This document shows, piece after piece, positions 46,170 through 58,867 of a DNA stretch of 64,000 bases (positions are counted from its first letter, which is position 1; each line of letters starts with the position of its first letter). The DNA lies in assembly GCA_920105625.2 (NCBI GenBank), contig OV050033.1:87856280-87920279 (forward strand), in the 5' to 3' direction. This DNA comes from Clusia tigrina (Eukaryota; Arthropoda; Insecta; Diptera; Clusiidae). The notes under the pieces are model-generated. The model worked only from the letters and a program-made list of their open reading frames with translations. It did not search any database and was not told the origin of the DNA. A program made the position numbers and the translations under genes.

Positions 46170-48700
46170 TCCGCATCAGTCGGGGTGGTAGCCTCTCTCA
46201 GCGTCTCTGTAGGCGTCTCAGTACCAGCCGCTGTCGATTGGGGGGACTGCTGCATTCTCTATGCCCATATCTACCCCTATCTGCCTCAGTCGGGGTCTCA
46301 GACGGCGTCGCAGACTCTGTCACCGTCTCTGTAGGCGTCTCAGTCGCTGCCGCTGTCGATTGGGGTCTGCTGCCTTCTGTATTCCTATTTCTACCATTAT
46401 CTGCCTCAGTCGGCAACTCAGTCGGCGTCGCAGCCCCTATCAGCGTCTCTGTAGGCGTCTCAGTTGTTGCCGCTGTCGATTGGTGGGTCTGCTGCCATCT
46501 CTATGCCTGTATCTACCCCTACGCGCCTCAGTCGGCGTCACAGTCGGCTTCGCAGCCTCTGTCAGCGTCTCTGTAGGCGTCTCGGTCGCTGCCGCTGTCG
46601 ATTGGGGGGTTTGATGCCTTCTCTATGCATATATCTACCCCTCCCTGCCTCAGCCGGCGTCTCAGTCGGCGTCGCAGCGTCTGTCAGCGTCGCAACCTCT
46701 GTCAGCGTCTCTGTAGGCGTCTCAGTCGCTGCCGTTGTCGATTGGGGGGGTCTGCTGCCTTCTCTATGCCTATATCTACCCCTATCCGCATCAGTCGGCG
46801 TCGCAGCCTCTCTCAGCGTCTCTGTAGGCGTCTCAGTACCTGCCACTGTCGATTAGGGGGTCTGCTGCATTCTCTATGCCTATATCTACCCCTATCTGCT
46901 TCAGTCGGCGTCTCAGACGGCGTCGCAGCCTCTGTCAGCGTCTCTGTAGGCGTCTCAGTCTCTGCCGCTGTCTATTGGGGGGTCTGATGCCTTCTCTATG
47001 CCTATGTCTACCCCTCTCTGCCTCAGCCGGCGTCTCAGTCAGCGTCGCAGCATCTGTCAGCGTCTCTATAGGCGTCTCAGTCGCTGCCGCTGTCGATTGG
47101 GGTCTGCTGCCTTCTGTATTCCTATTTCTACCCCTATATGCCTCAGTCGGCATATCAGTCGGCGTCGCAGCCTCTATCAGCGTCTCTGTAGGCGTCTCAG
47201 TTGTTGCCGCTGTCGATTGGTGGGTCTGCTGCCTTCTCTATGCCTATATCTACCCCTACGCGCCTCAGTCGGCGTCACAGTCGGCTTCGCAGCCTCTGTC
47301 AGCGTCTCTGTAGGCGTCTCAGTCGCTGCCGCTGTCGATTGGGGGGTCTGATGCCTTCTCTATGCCTATATCTACTCCTCTCTACCTCAGCCGGCGTCTC
47401 AGTCGGCGTCGCAGCGTCTGTCAGCGTCGCAGCCTCTATCAGCGTCTCTGTAGGCGTCTTAGTCGCTGCCGTTGTCGATTGGGGGTCTGCTGCCTTCTCT
47501 ATGGCTATATCTACCCCTATCCACAGCAGTCGGCGTAGCAGCCTCTCTCAGCGTCTCTGTAGGCGTCTCAGTACCTGCCGCTGTCGATTGGGGGGTCTGC
47601 TGCATTCTCTATGCCTATATCTACCCTTAGCTGCCTCAGTCGGCTTCGCAGCCCCTGTCAGCGTCTCTGTAGGTGTCTCAGTCGCTGCCGCTGTCGATTG
47701 GGGGGTCTGCTGCCTTCTCTATGCCTATATCTACCCCTATCTGCCTCAGTCGGCGTCTCAGTCGGCGTCTCAGTCGGCGTCGCAGACTCTGTCAGCATCT
47801 CTGTAAGCGTCTCAGTCGCTGCCGCTGTTGATTTGGGGGGGTCTGCTGCCTTCTCTATGCCTATGTCTACCCTTATCTGCCTGAGTCGGCGTCTCAGTCA
47901 GCGTCACAGCCTCTGTCAGCCTCTCTGAATGCGTCTCAGTCGCTGCCGCTGTCGATTGGGGGGTCTGCTGCCTTGTCTATGTCTATATCTACACCTACCT
48001 GCCTCAGTCGGCGTCTCAGTCGGCTTCGCAGGCTCTCTCAGCGCCTCTGTAGATGTCTCAGTCGCTGCCGCTGTCGATTGGGGGGTCTGCTGCCTTCTCT
48101 ATGCCAATATCTACCCTTCTCTACCTCAGTCGGCATCTCAGTCGGCGTCGCAGCCTCAGTCAGCGTCTCTGTAGGCGTCTCATTGGTTGCCGCTGTCGAT
48201 TGGGGTGTCTGCTGCCTTCTCTATGCCTATGTCTACCCCTCTCTGCCTCAGTCGGCGTCGCAGCCTCTGTCAGCGTCTCTGTAGGCGTCTCAGTTGTTGT
48301 CGCTGTCGATTGGGGGTCTGCTACCTTCTCTATGCCGATGTCTAGCCTAATCTGCCTCAGTCGGCGTCTCAGTCAGCGTCGCAGCCTCTGTCAGCCTCTC
48401 TGAATGTGTCTCAGTCGCTGCCGCTGTCGATTGGGGTCTGCTGCCTTCTGTATTCCTATTTCTACCCCTATCTGCCTCAGTCGGCAATTCAGTCGGCGTC
48501 GCAGCCTCTATCAGCGTCTCTGTAGGCGTCTCAGTTGTTGCCGCTGTCGATTAGTGGGTCTGCTGCCTTCTCTATGCCTATATCTACCCCTACGCGCCTC
48601 AGTCGGCGTCACAGTCGGCTGCGCAGCCTCTGTCAGCGTCTCTGTAGGCGTCTCAGTCGCTGCCGTTGTCGATTGGGGGGTCTGCTGCCTTCTCTATGGC
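46170..48700 (+). repeat. block J, copy 1 (offset ~2826)
   Basis: A ~2.5-kb run of about 21 monomers recurring directly at 48990-51524. The offset is 2826 over most of the length, 2813 in the 47.93-48.1 kb part, and 2824 at the right. Markers are cagtcggggtggtagcc, the ggggtctgctgccttctgtattcc monomer, cagccggcgtctcag monomers and gcatatatctacccctccc. Confidence 0.88.
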
Positions 48701-48722
48701 TATATCCGCCTCTATGGCTATA
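48692..48722 (+). repeat. monomer with 13-bp internal duplication
   Basis: ctctatggctata occurs twice, at 48692-48704 and 48710-48722, lengthening the unit. The same structure recurs at about 51516, 52864 and 54673 (the last with one substitution), carried by blocks J and K. It is a clean tag for tracing duplication order in 48-55 kb. Confidence 0.85.
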
Positions 48723-48989
48723 GATGCCCATATCCGCATCAGTCGGCGTCGCAGCCTCTCTCAGCGTCTCTATAGGCGTCTCAGTCGCTGCCGCTGTCGA
48801 TTGGGGGGTCTGCTGCCTTCTGTATGCCTATATCTAACCCTATCTGTCTCAGTCGGCAACTAAGTCGGCGTCGCAGCCTCTGTCAGCGTCGCAGCCTCTG
48901 TTAGCGTCTCTGTAGGCGTCTCAGTCGCTGACGCTGTCGATTGAGGGGGTCTGCTGCCTTCTCTATGCCTATATCTACCCCTATCCGCA

Positions 48990-51524
48990 TCAGTCGGGGT
49001 GGTAGCCTCTCTCAGCGTCTCTGTAGGCGTCTCTGTAGGCGTCTCAGTACCAGCCGCTGTCGATTGGGGGGACTGCTGCATTCTCTATGCCCATATCTAC
49101 CCCTATCTGCCTCAGTCGGGGTCTCAGACGGCCTCGCAGACTCTGTCACCGTCTCTGTAGGCGTCTCAGTCGCTGCCGCTGTCGATTGGGGTCTGCTGCC
49201 TTCTGTATTCCTATTTCTACCATTATCTGCCTCAGTCGGCAACTCAGTCGGCGTCACAGCCCCTATCAGCGTCTCTGTAGGCGTCTCAGTTGTTGCCGCT
49301 GTCGATTGGTGGGTCTGCTGCCATCTCTATGCCTGTATCTACCCCTACGCGCCTCAGTCGGCGTCACAGTCGGCTTCGCAGCCTCTGTCAGCGTCTCTGT
49401 AGGCGTCTCGGTCGCTGCCGCTGTCGATTGGGGGGTTTGATGCCTTCTCTATGCATATATCTACCCCTCCCTGCCTCAGCCGGCGTCTCAGTCGGCGTCG
49501 CAGCGTCTGTCAGCGTCGCAACCTCTGTCAGCGTCTCTGTAGGCGTCTCAGTCGCTGCCGTTGTCGATTGGGGGGGTCTGCTGCCTTCTCTATGCCTATA
49601 TCTACCCCTATCCGCATCAGCCGGCGTCGCAGCCTCTCTCAGCGTCTCTGTAGGCGTCTCAGTACCTGCCACTGTCGATTAGGGGGTCTGCTGCATTCTC
49701 TATGCCTATATCTACCCCTATCTGCCTCAGTCGGCGTCTCAGACGGCGTCGCAACCTCTGTCAGCGTCTCTGTAGGCGTCTCAGTCTCTGCCGCTGTCTA
49801 TTGGGGGGTCTGATGCCTTCTCTATGCCTATGTCTACCCCTCTCTGCCTCAGCCGGCGTCTCAGTCAGCGTCGCAGCATCTGTCAGCGTCTCTATAGGCG
49901 TCTCAGTCGCTGCCGCTGTCGATTGGGGTCTGCTGCCTTCTGTATTCCTATTTCTACCCCTATATGCCTCAGTCGGCAACTCAGTCGGCGTCGCAGCCTC
50001 TATCAGCGTCTCTGTAGGCGTCTCAGTTGTTGCCGCTGCCGATTGGTGGGTCTGCTGCCTTCTCTATGCCTATATCTACCCCTACGCGCCTCAGTCGGCG
50101 TCACAGTCGGCTTCGCAGCCTCTGTCAGCGTCTCTGTAGGCGTCTCAGTCGCTGCCGCTGTCGATTGGGGGGTCTGATGCCTTCTCTATGCCTATATCTA
50201 CTCCTCTCTACCTCAGCCGGCGTCTCAGTCGGCGTCGCAGCGTCTGTCAGCGTCGCAGCCTCTATCAGCGTCTCTGTAGGCGTCTTAGTCGCTGCCGTTG
50301 TCGATTGGGGGTCTGCTGCCTTCTCTATGGCTATATCTACCCCTATCCACAGCAGTCGGCGTAGCAGCCTCTCTCAGCGTCTCTGTAGGCGTCTCAGTAC
50401 CTGCCGCTGTCGATTGGGGGGTCTGCTGCATTCTCTATGCCTATATCTACCCTTATCTGCCTCAGTCGGCGTCGCAGCCCCTGTCAGCGTCTCTGTAGGT
50501 GTCTCAGTCGCTGCCGCTGTCGATTGGGGGGTCTGCTGCCTTCTCTATGCCTATATCTACCCCTATCTGCCTCAGTCGGCGTCTCAGTCGGCGTCGCAGA
50601 CTCTGTCAGCATCTCTGTAAGCGTCTCAGTCGCTGCCGCTGTTGATTTGGGGGGTCTGCTGCCTTCTCTATGCCTATGTCTACCCTTATCTGCCTGAGTC
50701 GGCGTCTCAGTCAGCGTCACAGCCTCTGTCAGCCTCTCTGAATGCGTCTCAGTCGCTGCCGCTGTCGATTGGGGGGTCTGCTGCCTTGTCTATGTCTATA
50801 TCTACACCTGCCTGCCTCAGTCGGCGTCTCAGTCGGCTTCGCAGCCTCTCTCAGCGTCTCTGTAGGTGTCTCAGTCGCTGCCGCTGTCGATTGGGGGTCT
50901 GCTGCCTTCTCTATGCCAATATCTACCCTTCTCTACCTCAGTCGGCATCTCAGTCGGCGTCGCAGCCTCAGTCAGCGTCTCTGTAGGCGTCTCATTGGTT
51001 GCCGCTGTCGATTGGGGTGTCTGCTGCCTTCTCTATGCCTATGTCTACCCCTCTCTGCCTCAGTCGGCGTCTCAGTCGGCGTCGCAGCCTCTGTCAGCGT
51101 CTCTGTAGGCCTCTCAGTTGTTGTCGCTGTCGATTGGGGGTCTGCTACCTTCTCTATGCCTATGTCTACCCTAATCTGCCTCAGTCGGCGTCTCAGTCAG
51201 CGTCGCAGCCTCTGTCAGCCTCTCTGAATGTGTCTCAGTCGCTGCCGCTGTCGATTGGGGTCTGCTGCCTTCTGTATTCCTATTTCTACCCCTATCTGCC
51301 TCTGTCGGCAATTCAGTCGGCGTCGCAGCCTCTATCAGCGTCTCTGTAGGCGTCTCAGTTGTTGCCGCTGTCGATTAGTGGGTCTGCTGCCTTCTCTATG
51401 CCTATATCTACCCCTACGCGCCTCAGTCGGCGTCACAGTCGGCTTCGCAGCCTCTGTCAGCGTCTCTGTAGGCGTCTCAGTCGCTGCCGTTGTCGATTGG
51501 GGGGTCTGCTGCCTTCTCTATGGC
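48990..51524 (+). repeat. block J, copy 2 (offset ~2826)
   Basis: Near-identical partner of 46170-48700. Copy-specific changes include an extra 12-mer (ctgtaggcgtct, about 49020-49043), loss of one cctcttgtcagc monomer at the left edge, and loss of 12 bp near 50.58 kb where copy 1 has one more dodecamer. Confidence 0.88.
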
Positions 51525-52740
51525 TATATCCGCCTCTATGGCTATAGATGCCCATATCCGCATCAGTCGGCGTCGCAGCCTCTCTCAGCGTCTCTGTAGG
51601 CGTCTCAGTACCTGCCGCTGTCGATTGGGGGGTCTGCTGCATTCTCTATGCCTATATCTACCCCTATCTGCCTCAGTTGGCGTCTCAGACGACGTCGCAG
51701 CCTCTGTCAGCGTCTATGTAGGCGTCTCAGCTGCTGCCGCTGTCGATTGGGGGGTCTGATGCCTTCTCTATGCCTATGTCTACCCCTCAATGCCTCAGCC
51801 GGCGTCTCAGTCGGCGTCGCAGCATCTGTCAGCGTCTCTGTAGGCGTCTCAGTCACTGCCGCTGTCGATTGGGGTCTGCTGCCTTCTGTATTCCTATTTC
51901 TACCCCTATCTGCCTCAGTCGGCAACTCAGTCGGCGTCGCAGCCTCTATCAGCGTCTCTGTAGGCGTCTCAGTTGTTGCCGCTGTCGATTGGTGGGTCTG
52001 CTGCCTTCTCTATGCCTATATCTACCCCTACGCGCCTCAGTCGGCGTCACAGTCGGCTTCGCAGCCTCTGTCAGCGTCTCTGTAGGCGTCTCAGTCGCAG
52101 CCGCTGTCGATTGGGGGGTCTGATGCCTTCTCTATGACTATATCTACCCCTCTCTGCCTCAGCCGGCGTCTCAGTTGGCGTCGCAGCCCCTGTCAGCGTC
52201 GCAGCCTCTGTCAGCGTCTCTGTAGGCGTCTCTGTCGCTGCCGTTGCCGATTGGGGGGTCTGCTGCCTTCTCTATGGCTATATCTACCCCTATCCGCATC
52301 AGTCGGCGTCGCAGCCTCTCTCAGCGTCTCTGTAGGCGTCTCAGTACCTGCCGCTGTCGATTGGGGGGTCTGCTGCATTACCTATGCCTATATCTACCCC
52401 TATCTGCCTAAGTCGGCGTCTCAGACGGCGTCGCAGCCTCTGTCAGCGTCTCTGTAGGCGTCAAAGTCGCTGCCGCTGTCGATTGGGGGTCTGATGCCTT
52501 CTCTATGCCGATGTCTACCCCTCTCTGCCTCAGCCGGCGTCTCAGTCAGCGTCGCAGCATCTGTCAGCGTCTCTATAGGCGTCTCAGTCGCTGCCGCTGT
52601 CGATTGGGGTCTGCTGCCTTCTGTATTCCTATTTCTACCCCTATCTGCCTCAGTCGGCAGCTCAGTCGGCGTCGCAGCCTCTGTCAGCATCTCTGTAGGT
52701 GTCTCAGTTGTTGTCGCTGTCGATTGGGGGTCTGCTGCCT
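51457..52740 (+). repeat. block K, copy 1 (offset 1348)
   Basis: About 1.28 kb followed immediately by its repeat at 52805-54088, constant offset 1348 (about 11 monomers). It begins with the monomer carrying the 13-bp internal duplication (ctctatggctata twice). A third, partial version lies at about 54.67-55.24 kb (offset 1809 from copy 2). Confidence 0.88.
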
Positions 52741-52804
52741 TCTCTATGCCTATATCTACCCCTACGCGCCTCAGTCGGCGTCACAGTCGGCTTCGCAGCC
52801 TCTG

Positions 52805-54088
52805 TCAGCGTCTCTGTAGGCGTCTCAGTCGCTGCCGTTGTCGATTGGGGGGTCTGCTGCCTTCTCTATGGCTATATCCGCCTCTATGGCTATAGATGCC
52901 CATATCCGCATCAGTCGGCGTCGCAGCCTCTCTCAGCGTCTCTGTAGGCGTCTCAGTACCTGCCGCTGTCGATTGGGGGGTCTGCTGCATTCTCTATGCC
53001 TATATCTACCCCTATCTGCCTCAGTCAGCGTCTCAGACGGCGTCGCAGCCTCTGTCAGCGTCTCTGTAGGCGTCTCAGCTGCTGCCGCTGTCGATTGGGG
53101 GGTCTGATGCCTTCTCTATGCCTATGTCTACCCCTCAATGCCTCAGCCGGCGTCTCAGTCGGCGTCGCAGCATCTGTCAGCGTCTCTGTAGGCGTCTCAG
53201 TCACTGCCGCTGTCGATTGGGGTCTGCTGCCTTCTGTATTCCTATTTCTACCCCTATCTGCCTCAGTCGGCAACTCAGTCGGCGTCGCAGCCTCTATCAG
53301 CGTCTCTGTAGGCGTCTCAGTTGTTGCCGCTGTCGATTGGTGGGTCTGCTGCCTTCTCTATGCCTATATCTACCCCTACGCGCCTCAGTCGGCGTCACAG
53401 TCGGCTTCGCAGCCTCTGTCAGCGTCTCTGTAGGCGTCTCAGTCGCTGCCGCTGTCGATTGGGGGGTCTGATGCCTTCTCTATGCCTATATCTACCCCTC
53501 TCTGCCTCAGCCGGCGTCTCAGTTGGCGTCGCAGCCCCTGTCAGCGTCGCAGCCTCTGTCAGCGTCTCTGTAGGCGTCTCTGTCGCTGCCGTTGCCGATT
53601 GGGGGGTCTGCTGCCTTCTCTATGGCTATATCTACCCCTATCCGCATCAGTCGGCGTCGCAGCCTCTCTCAGCGTCTCTGTAGGCGTCTCAGTACCTGCC
53701 GCTGTCGATTGGGGGGTCTGCTGCATTCCCTATGCCTATATCTACCCCTATCTGCCTCAGTCGGCGTCTCAGACGGCGTCGCAGCCTCTGTCAGCGTCTC
53801 TGTAGGCGTCTGAGTCGCTGCCGCTGTCGATTGGGGGTCTGATGCCTTCTCTATGCCGATGTCTACCCCTCTCTGCCTCAGCCGGCGTCTCAGTCAGCGT
53901 CGCAGCATCTGTCAGCGTCTCTATAGGCGTCTCAGTCGCTGCCGCTGTCGATTGGGGTCTGCTGCCTTCTGTATTCCTATTTCTACCCCTATCTGCCTCA
54001 GTCGGCAGCTCAGTCGGCGTCGCAGCCTCTGTCAGCATCTCTGTAGGTGTCTCAGTTGTTGTCGCTGTCGATTGGGGGTCTGCTGCCT
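52805..54088 (+). repeat. block K, copy 2 (offset 1348)
   Basis: Tandem partner of 51457-52740. Differences are single bases, such as cattccctatgcc for cattacctatgcc near 53728 and tctgagtcgctg for tcaaagtcgctg near 53810. Confidence 0.88.
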
Positions 54089-54629
54089 TCTCTATGCCTA
54101 TGTCTACCCCTCTCTGCCTCAGTCGCCGTCTTAGTCGGCTTCGCAGCCTCTGTCAGCGTCTCTGTAGGCGTCTCAGTCTCTGCCGCTGTTGATTGCGGGG
54201 TCTGCTGCCTTCTCTATGCCAATATCTACCCCTATCTGCCTCAGTCGGCGTCGCAGCCTCTGTCAGCGTCTCTGTAGGTGTCTCAGTCGCTGCCGCTGTC
54301 GATTGGGGGGTCTGCTGCCTTCTCTATGCCTATGTCTACCCTTATCTGCCTTAGTCGGCGTCTCAGTCAGCGTCACAGCCTCTGCCAGCCTCTCTGAGTG
54401 CGTCTCAGTCGCTGCCGCTGTCGATTGGGGGGTCTGCTGCCTTCTCTATGCCAATATCTACCCTTCTCTGTCTCAGTCGGCGTCTTAGTCGGCTTCGCAG
54501 CCTCTGTCAGCGTCTCTGTAGGCGTCTCATTGGTTGCCGCTGTCGATTGGGGTGTCTGCTGCCTCCTCTAAGCCTATGTCTACCCCTCGCTGCCTCAGTC
54601 GGCGTCTCAGTCGGCGTCGCAGCATCTGT

Positions 54630-54670
54630 CAGCGTCGCAGCCTCTGTCAGCGATTGGGGGGTCTGCTGCC
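54630..54670 (+). repeat. deleted monomer junction
   Basis: The unit runs cctctgtcagcg directly into attggggggtctg, so about 33 bp (the tctctgtag-to-gctgtcg part) is gone. It precedes the partial third copy of block K and may mark its breakpoint. Confidence 0.75.
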
Positions 54671-56340
54671 TTCTCTGTGGCTATATCCGCCTCTATGGCT
54701 ATAGATGCCCATATCCGCATCAGTCGGCGTCGCAGCCTCTCTCAGCGTCTCTGTAGGCGTCTCAGTACCTGCCGCTGTCGATTGGGGGGTCTGCTGCATT
54801 CTCTATGCCTATATCTACCCCTATCTGCCTCAGTCGGCGTCTCAGACGGCGTCGCAGCCTCTGTCAGCGTCTCTGTAGGTGTCTTCGCCGCTGCCGCTGT
54901 CGATTGGGGGGTCTGATGCCTTCTCTATGCCTATGTCTACCCCTCAATGCCTCAGCCGGCATCTCAGTCGGCGTCGCAGCATCTGTCAGTGTCTCTGTAG
55001 GCGTCTCAGTCACTGCCGCTGTCGATTGGGGTCTGCTGCCTTCTGTATTCCTATTTCTACCCCTATCTGCCTCAGTCGGCAACTCAGTCGGCGTCGCAGC
55101 CTCTATCAGCGTCTCTGTAGGCGTCTCAGTTATTGCCGCTGTCGATTGGTGGGTCTGCTGCCTTCTCTATGCCTATATCTACCCCTACGCGCCTCAGTCG
55201 GCGTCACAATCGGCTTCGCAGCCTCTGTCAGCGTCTCTGTATGCGTCTCAACCGCTGCCGCTGTCGATTGGGGGGTCTGCTGCCTTCTCTATGCCTATGT
55301 CTACCCTTATCTGCCTCAGTCGGCGTCTCAGTCAGCGTCACAGCCTCTGCCAGCCTCTCTGAGTGCGTCTCAGTCGCTGCCGCTGTCGATTGGGGGGTCT
55401 GCTGCCTTGTCTATGCCTATATCTACCCCTATCTGCCTCAGTCGGCGTCTCAGTCGGCTTCGCAGCCTCTGTCAGCGTCTCTGTAGGTGTCTCAGTCGCT
55501 GCCGCTGTCGATTGGGGGTGTCTGCTGCCTTCTCTATGCCAATATCTACCCTTCTCTGTCTCAGTCGGCGTCTTAGTCGGCTTCGCAGCCTCTGTCAGCG
55601 TCTACGTAGGCGACTCAGTCGCTGCCGCTGTCGATCGGGGGGCTGCGGCCTTCTCTATGCCAGTATCTACTCTTCTCTGCCTCTGTCGGCATCTCAGTCG
55701 GAGTCGCAGCCTCTGTCAGCATCTCTGTAGGCGTCTCATTGGTTGCCGCTTTCGATTGGGGTGTCTGCTGCCTCCTCTAAACCTATGTCTACCCCTCGCT
55801 GCCTCAGTCGGCGTCTCAGTCGGCTTCGCAGCCTCTGTCAGCATCTCTCTAGGCGTCTCAGTCGCTGCCGCCTTCGATTGGGGGGGTCTGCTGCATTCTC
55901 TATGCCAATATCTACCCCTATCTGCCTCAGTCGGCGTCGCAGCCTCTGTCAGTGTCTCTCTAGGCATCTCAGTTGCTGCCGTTGTCGATTGGGGGGTCTG
56001 CTGCCTTCTCTATGGCTATATCTACCCCTATCCGCATCAGTCGGCGTCGTAGCCTCTCAGCGTCTGTGTAGGCGTCTCAGTCGCTGCCGCTGTAGATTGA
56101 GGGGTCTGCTGCCTTCTCTATGCCTATATCTACCCCGACCTCTTTCATTCGGCATCTCAGTCGGCGTCGCAGAATCTGTCAGCGTCTCTGTAGGCGTCTC
56201 AGTTGTTGCCGCTGTCGATTGGCTGTCTGTTGCCTTCTCTATGCCTATGTCTACCACTCTCTGCCTCAGCCGGCGTCTTAGTCGGCGTCGCAGCCTCTGT
56301 CAGAGTCTCTGTAGGTGTCTCAGTCGGTGCCGCTGTCGAT

Positions 56341-56365
56341 TGGGGGGGGGTCTGCCTCAGTCGGC
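56341..56365 (+). repeat. deleted monomer junction with TCTGC microhomology
   Basis: After a G9 run the sequence goes tctgcctcagtcggc, skipping the tgccttctctatgcc...ctat half of the monomer. The two parent sites both read TCTGC, so a deletion between these 5-bp direct repeats explains it. Confidence 0.75.
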
Positions 56366-56664
56366 AACTCAGTCGGCGTCGCAGCCTCTATCAGCGTGTC
56401 TGTAGCCGTCTCAGTTGTTGCCGCTGTCGATTGGTGGGTCTGCTGCCTTCTCTATGCCTATATCTACCCCTTCGCGCCTCAGTCGGCGTCACAGTCGGCT
56501 TCGCAGCCTCTGTCAGCGTCTCTGTAGGCGTCTCAGTCGCTGCCGCTGTCGATTGGGGGTCTGGTGCCTTCTCTATGCCAATATCTACCCCTCTCTGCCT
56601 CAGCCGGCGTCTCAGTCGCAGCGTCTGTCAGCGTCACAGCCTCTGTCAGCGTCTCTGTAGGCAT

Positions 56665-56690
56665 CTCAGTCGCTGCCTTCTCTATGCCAA
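56665..56690 (+). repeat. deleted monomer junction with CTGCC microhomology
   Basis: The sequence cagtcgctgccttctctatg joins the tail of one monomer to the ctgccttctc part of the next, losing the G-tract. CTGCC (56673-56677) is present at both parent sites, again pointing to deletion between 5-bp repeats. Confidence 0.75.
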
Positions 56691-57899
56691 TATCTGCCCT
56701 TATCTGCCTCAGTCGGCATCGCAGCCATGGTCAGCGTCTATGTATTTGTCTCAGTTGCTGCCGCTGTCGATTGGGGGGGTCTGCTGCCTTCTCTATGCCT
56801 ATATCTACCCCTACCTACCTCAGTCGGTATCTCAGTCGGCGTCGCAGCCTCTGTCAGCGTCTCTCTAGGCGTCTCAGTCGCTGCCGCTGTCGATTGGGGG
56901 GGTCTGCTGTATTCTCTATGCCTATATCTACCCCTATCTGCCTCAGTCGGCGTCGCAGCCTCTGTCAGCGTCTCAGTCGCTGCCGCTGTCGATTGAAGGG
57001 TCTGCTGCCGTCTCTATGTCAACATCTATCCGTATCTGCCTCAGTCGGCGTCTCAGCCTCTGTCAGAGTCTCTGTAGGCGTCTCAGTCGCTGCCGCAGTC
57101 GATTGGGAGGTCTGCTGCATTCTCTATGCCAATATCTACCCCTATCTGCCTCAGTCGGCGTCTCAGGCGGCGTCGCAGCATCTGTCAGCGTCTCTGTAGG
57201 CATCTCAGTCGCTGCCGCTGTCGATTGAGGGGTCTACTGCCTTCTCTATGCCTATATCTACCCCTACCTCTTTCATTCGGCATCTCAGTCGGCGTCACAG
57301 CCTCTGTCAGCGTCTCTGTAGGCGTCTCATTTGTTGCCGCTGTCGATTGGGGTGTCTGCTGCCTTCTCTATACCTATGTCTACCCCTCTCTGCCTCAGTC
57401 GGCGTCTTACTCAGCTTCGGAGCCTCTGTCAGCGTCTCTGTAGGCGTCTCAGTCGCTGCCGCTGTTGATTGTGGGGGTCTGCTGCCTTCTCTATGCAAAT
57501 ATCTACCCCTATCTGCCTCAGTCGGCGTCGCAGCCTCTGTCAGCATCTCTGTAAGCGTCTCAGTCACTGCCGCTGTCGATTGGGGGGACTGCTGCCTTCT
57601 CTAAGCCTATGTCTACCCCTCTCTGCCTCAGTCGGCGTCTTAGTCGGCGTCGCAGCCTCTGTCAGCGTCTCTGTAGGCGTCTCATTTGTTGCCGCTGTCG
57701 ATTGGAGTGTCTGCTGCCTTTTCTATGCCTATGTCTACCCCTCTCTGCCTCAGTCGGCGTCGCAGCCTCTATCAGCGTCTCTTCTAGGTGTCTCAGTCGC
57801 TGCCGCTGTCGATTGGGGGGTCTGCTGCCTTCTGTATGCCTATATCTACTCCTATCTGGCTCAATTGGCGTCTCAGTCGGCGTCGTAGCATCTGTCAGC

Positions 57900-58867
57900 G
57901 TCGCAGCCTCTGTCAGCGTCTCTCTAGGCATCTCAGTCGCTGCCGCTGTCGATTGGGGGGTCTGCTGCCTTCTGTATGCCTATATCTACCCCTATCTGGC
58001 TCAGTTGGCGTCTCAGTCGGCGTCGCAGCCTCTGTCAGCATTTCTGTAAGCGTCTCAGTCGCTGTCGATTTCTATGCATATGTCTACCCTTATCTGCCTC
58101 AGTCGAAGTCTCAGTCAGAGTCGCAGCCTCTGTCAGCGTCTCTGAATGCGTCTCAGTCGCTGCCGCTGTCGATTGGGGGCTCTGCTGCCTTCTCTATACC
58201 TATGTCTACCCCTCTCTGCCTCAGTCGGGGTCTTAGTCGGCGTCGCAGCCTCTGTCAGCGTCAATGTAGGCGTCTCAGTCGCTGCCGCTGTTGTTTGGGA
58301 GGGGTCTGCTTCCTTCTCTATGCCAATATCTACCCCTATCTGCCTCAGTCTGCGTCGCAGCCTCTATCAGCGTCTCTATAGGTGTCTCAGTCGCTGCCGC
58401 TGTCGATTGGGGGGTCTGCTGCATTCTCCATGCCAATATCTACCCCTATCTGCCTCATTCGGCGTCGCAGCATCTGTCAGCGTCGCAGCCTCTGTCAACG
58501 TCTCTGTAGGCGTCTCAGTCGCGGACGCTGTCGATTGGGGGGGTCTGCTGCATTCTCCATGCCTATATCTACCCCTATCTGCCTCAGTCGGCGTCGCAGC
58601 CTCTTGTCAGCGTCTCTGTAGGCATCTCAGTCGCTGCCGTTGTCGATGGGGGGTCTGCTGCCTTCTCTAAGGCTATATCTACCCCAATTAGCATCAGTCG
58701 GAGTCGCAGCCTCTCTCAGCGTCTCTGTAGGCGTCTCAGTACCTGCCGCTGTCGATTGGGGGGGTCTGCTGCATTCTCTATGCCTATATCTACCCCTATC
58801 TGCCTCAGTTGGCGTCTCAGTCGGCGTCGCAGCCTCTGTCAATATCTATGTTAGCGTCTCAGTCGCT
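57900..58867 (+). repeat. block L, copy 1 (offset 2373)
   Basis: About 0.97 kb repeated at 60273-61240. Markers are gtcgctgtcgatttctatgc (a monomer that lost its G-tract), gttgtttgggaggggtctgc, tcgcggacgctgtcgatt, and accccaattagcatcag. Confidence 0.82.

Noticed and set aside
48860..49257. Minus-strand frames with Thr-Glu-Pro repeats and a basic RGRYRHRE-like segment
   Set aside because: They are the antisense reading of the dodecamers and the C/T-rich half. They stop within one to two monomers and vary with every local indel.
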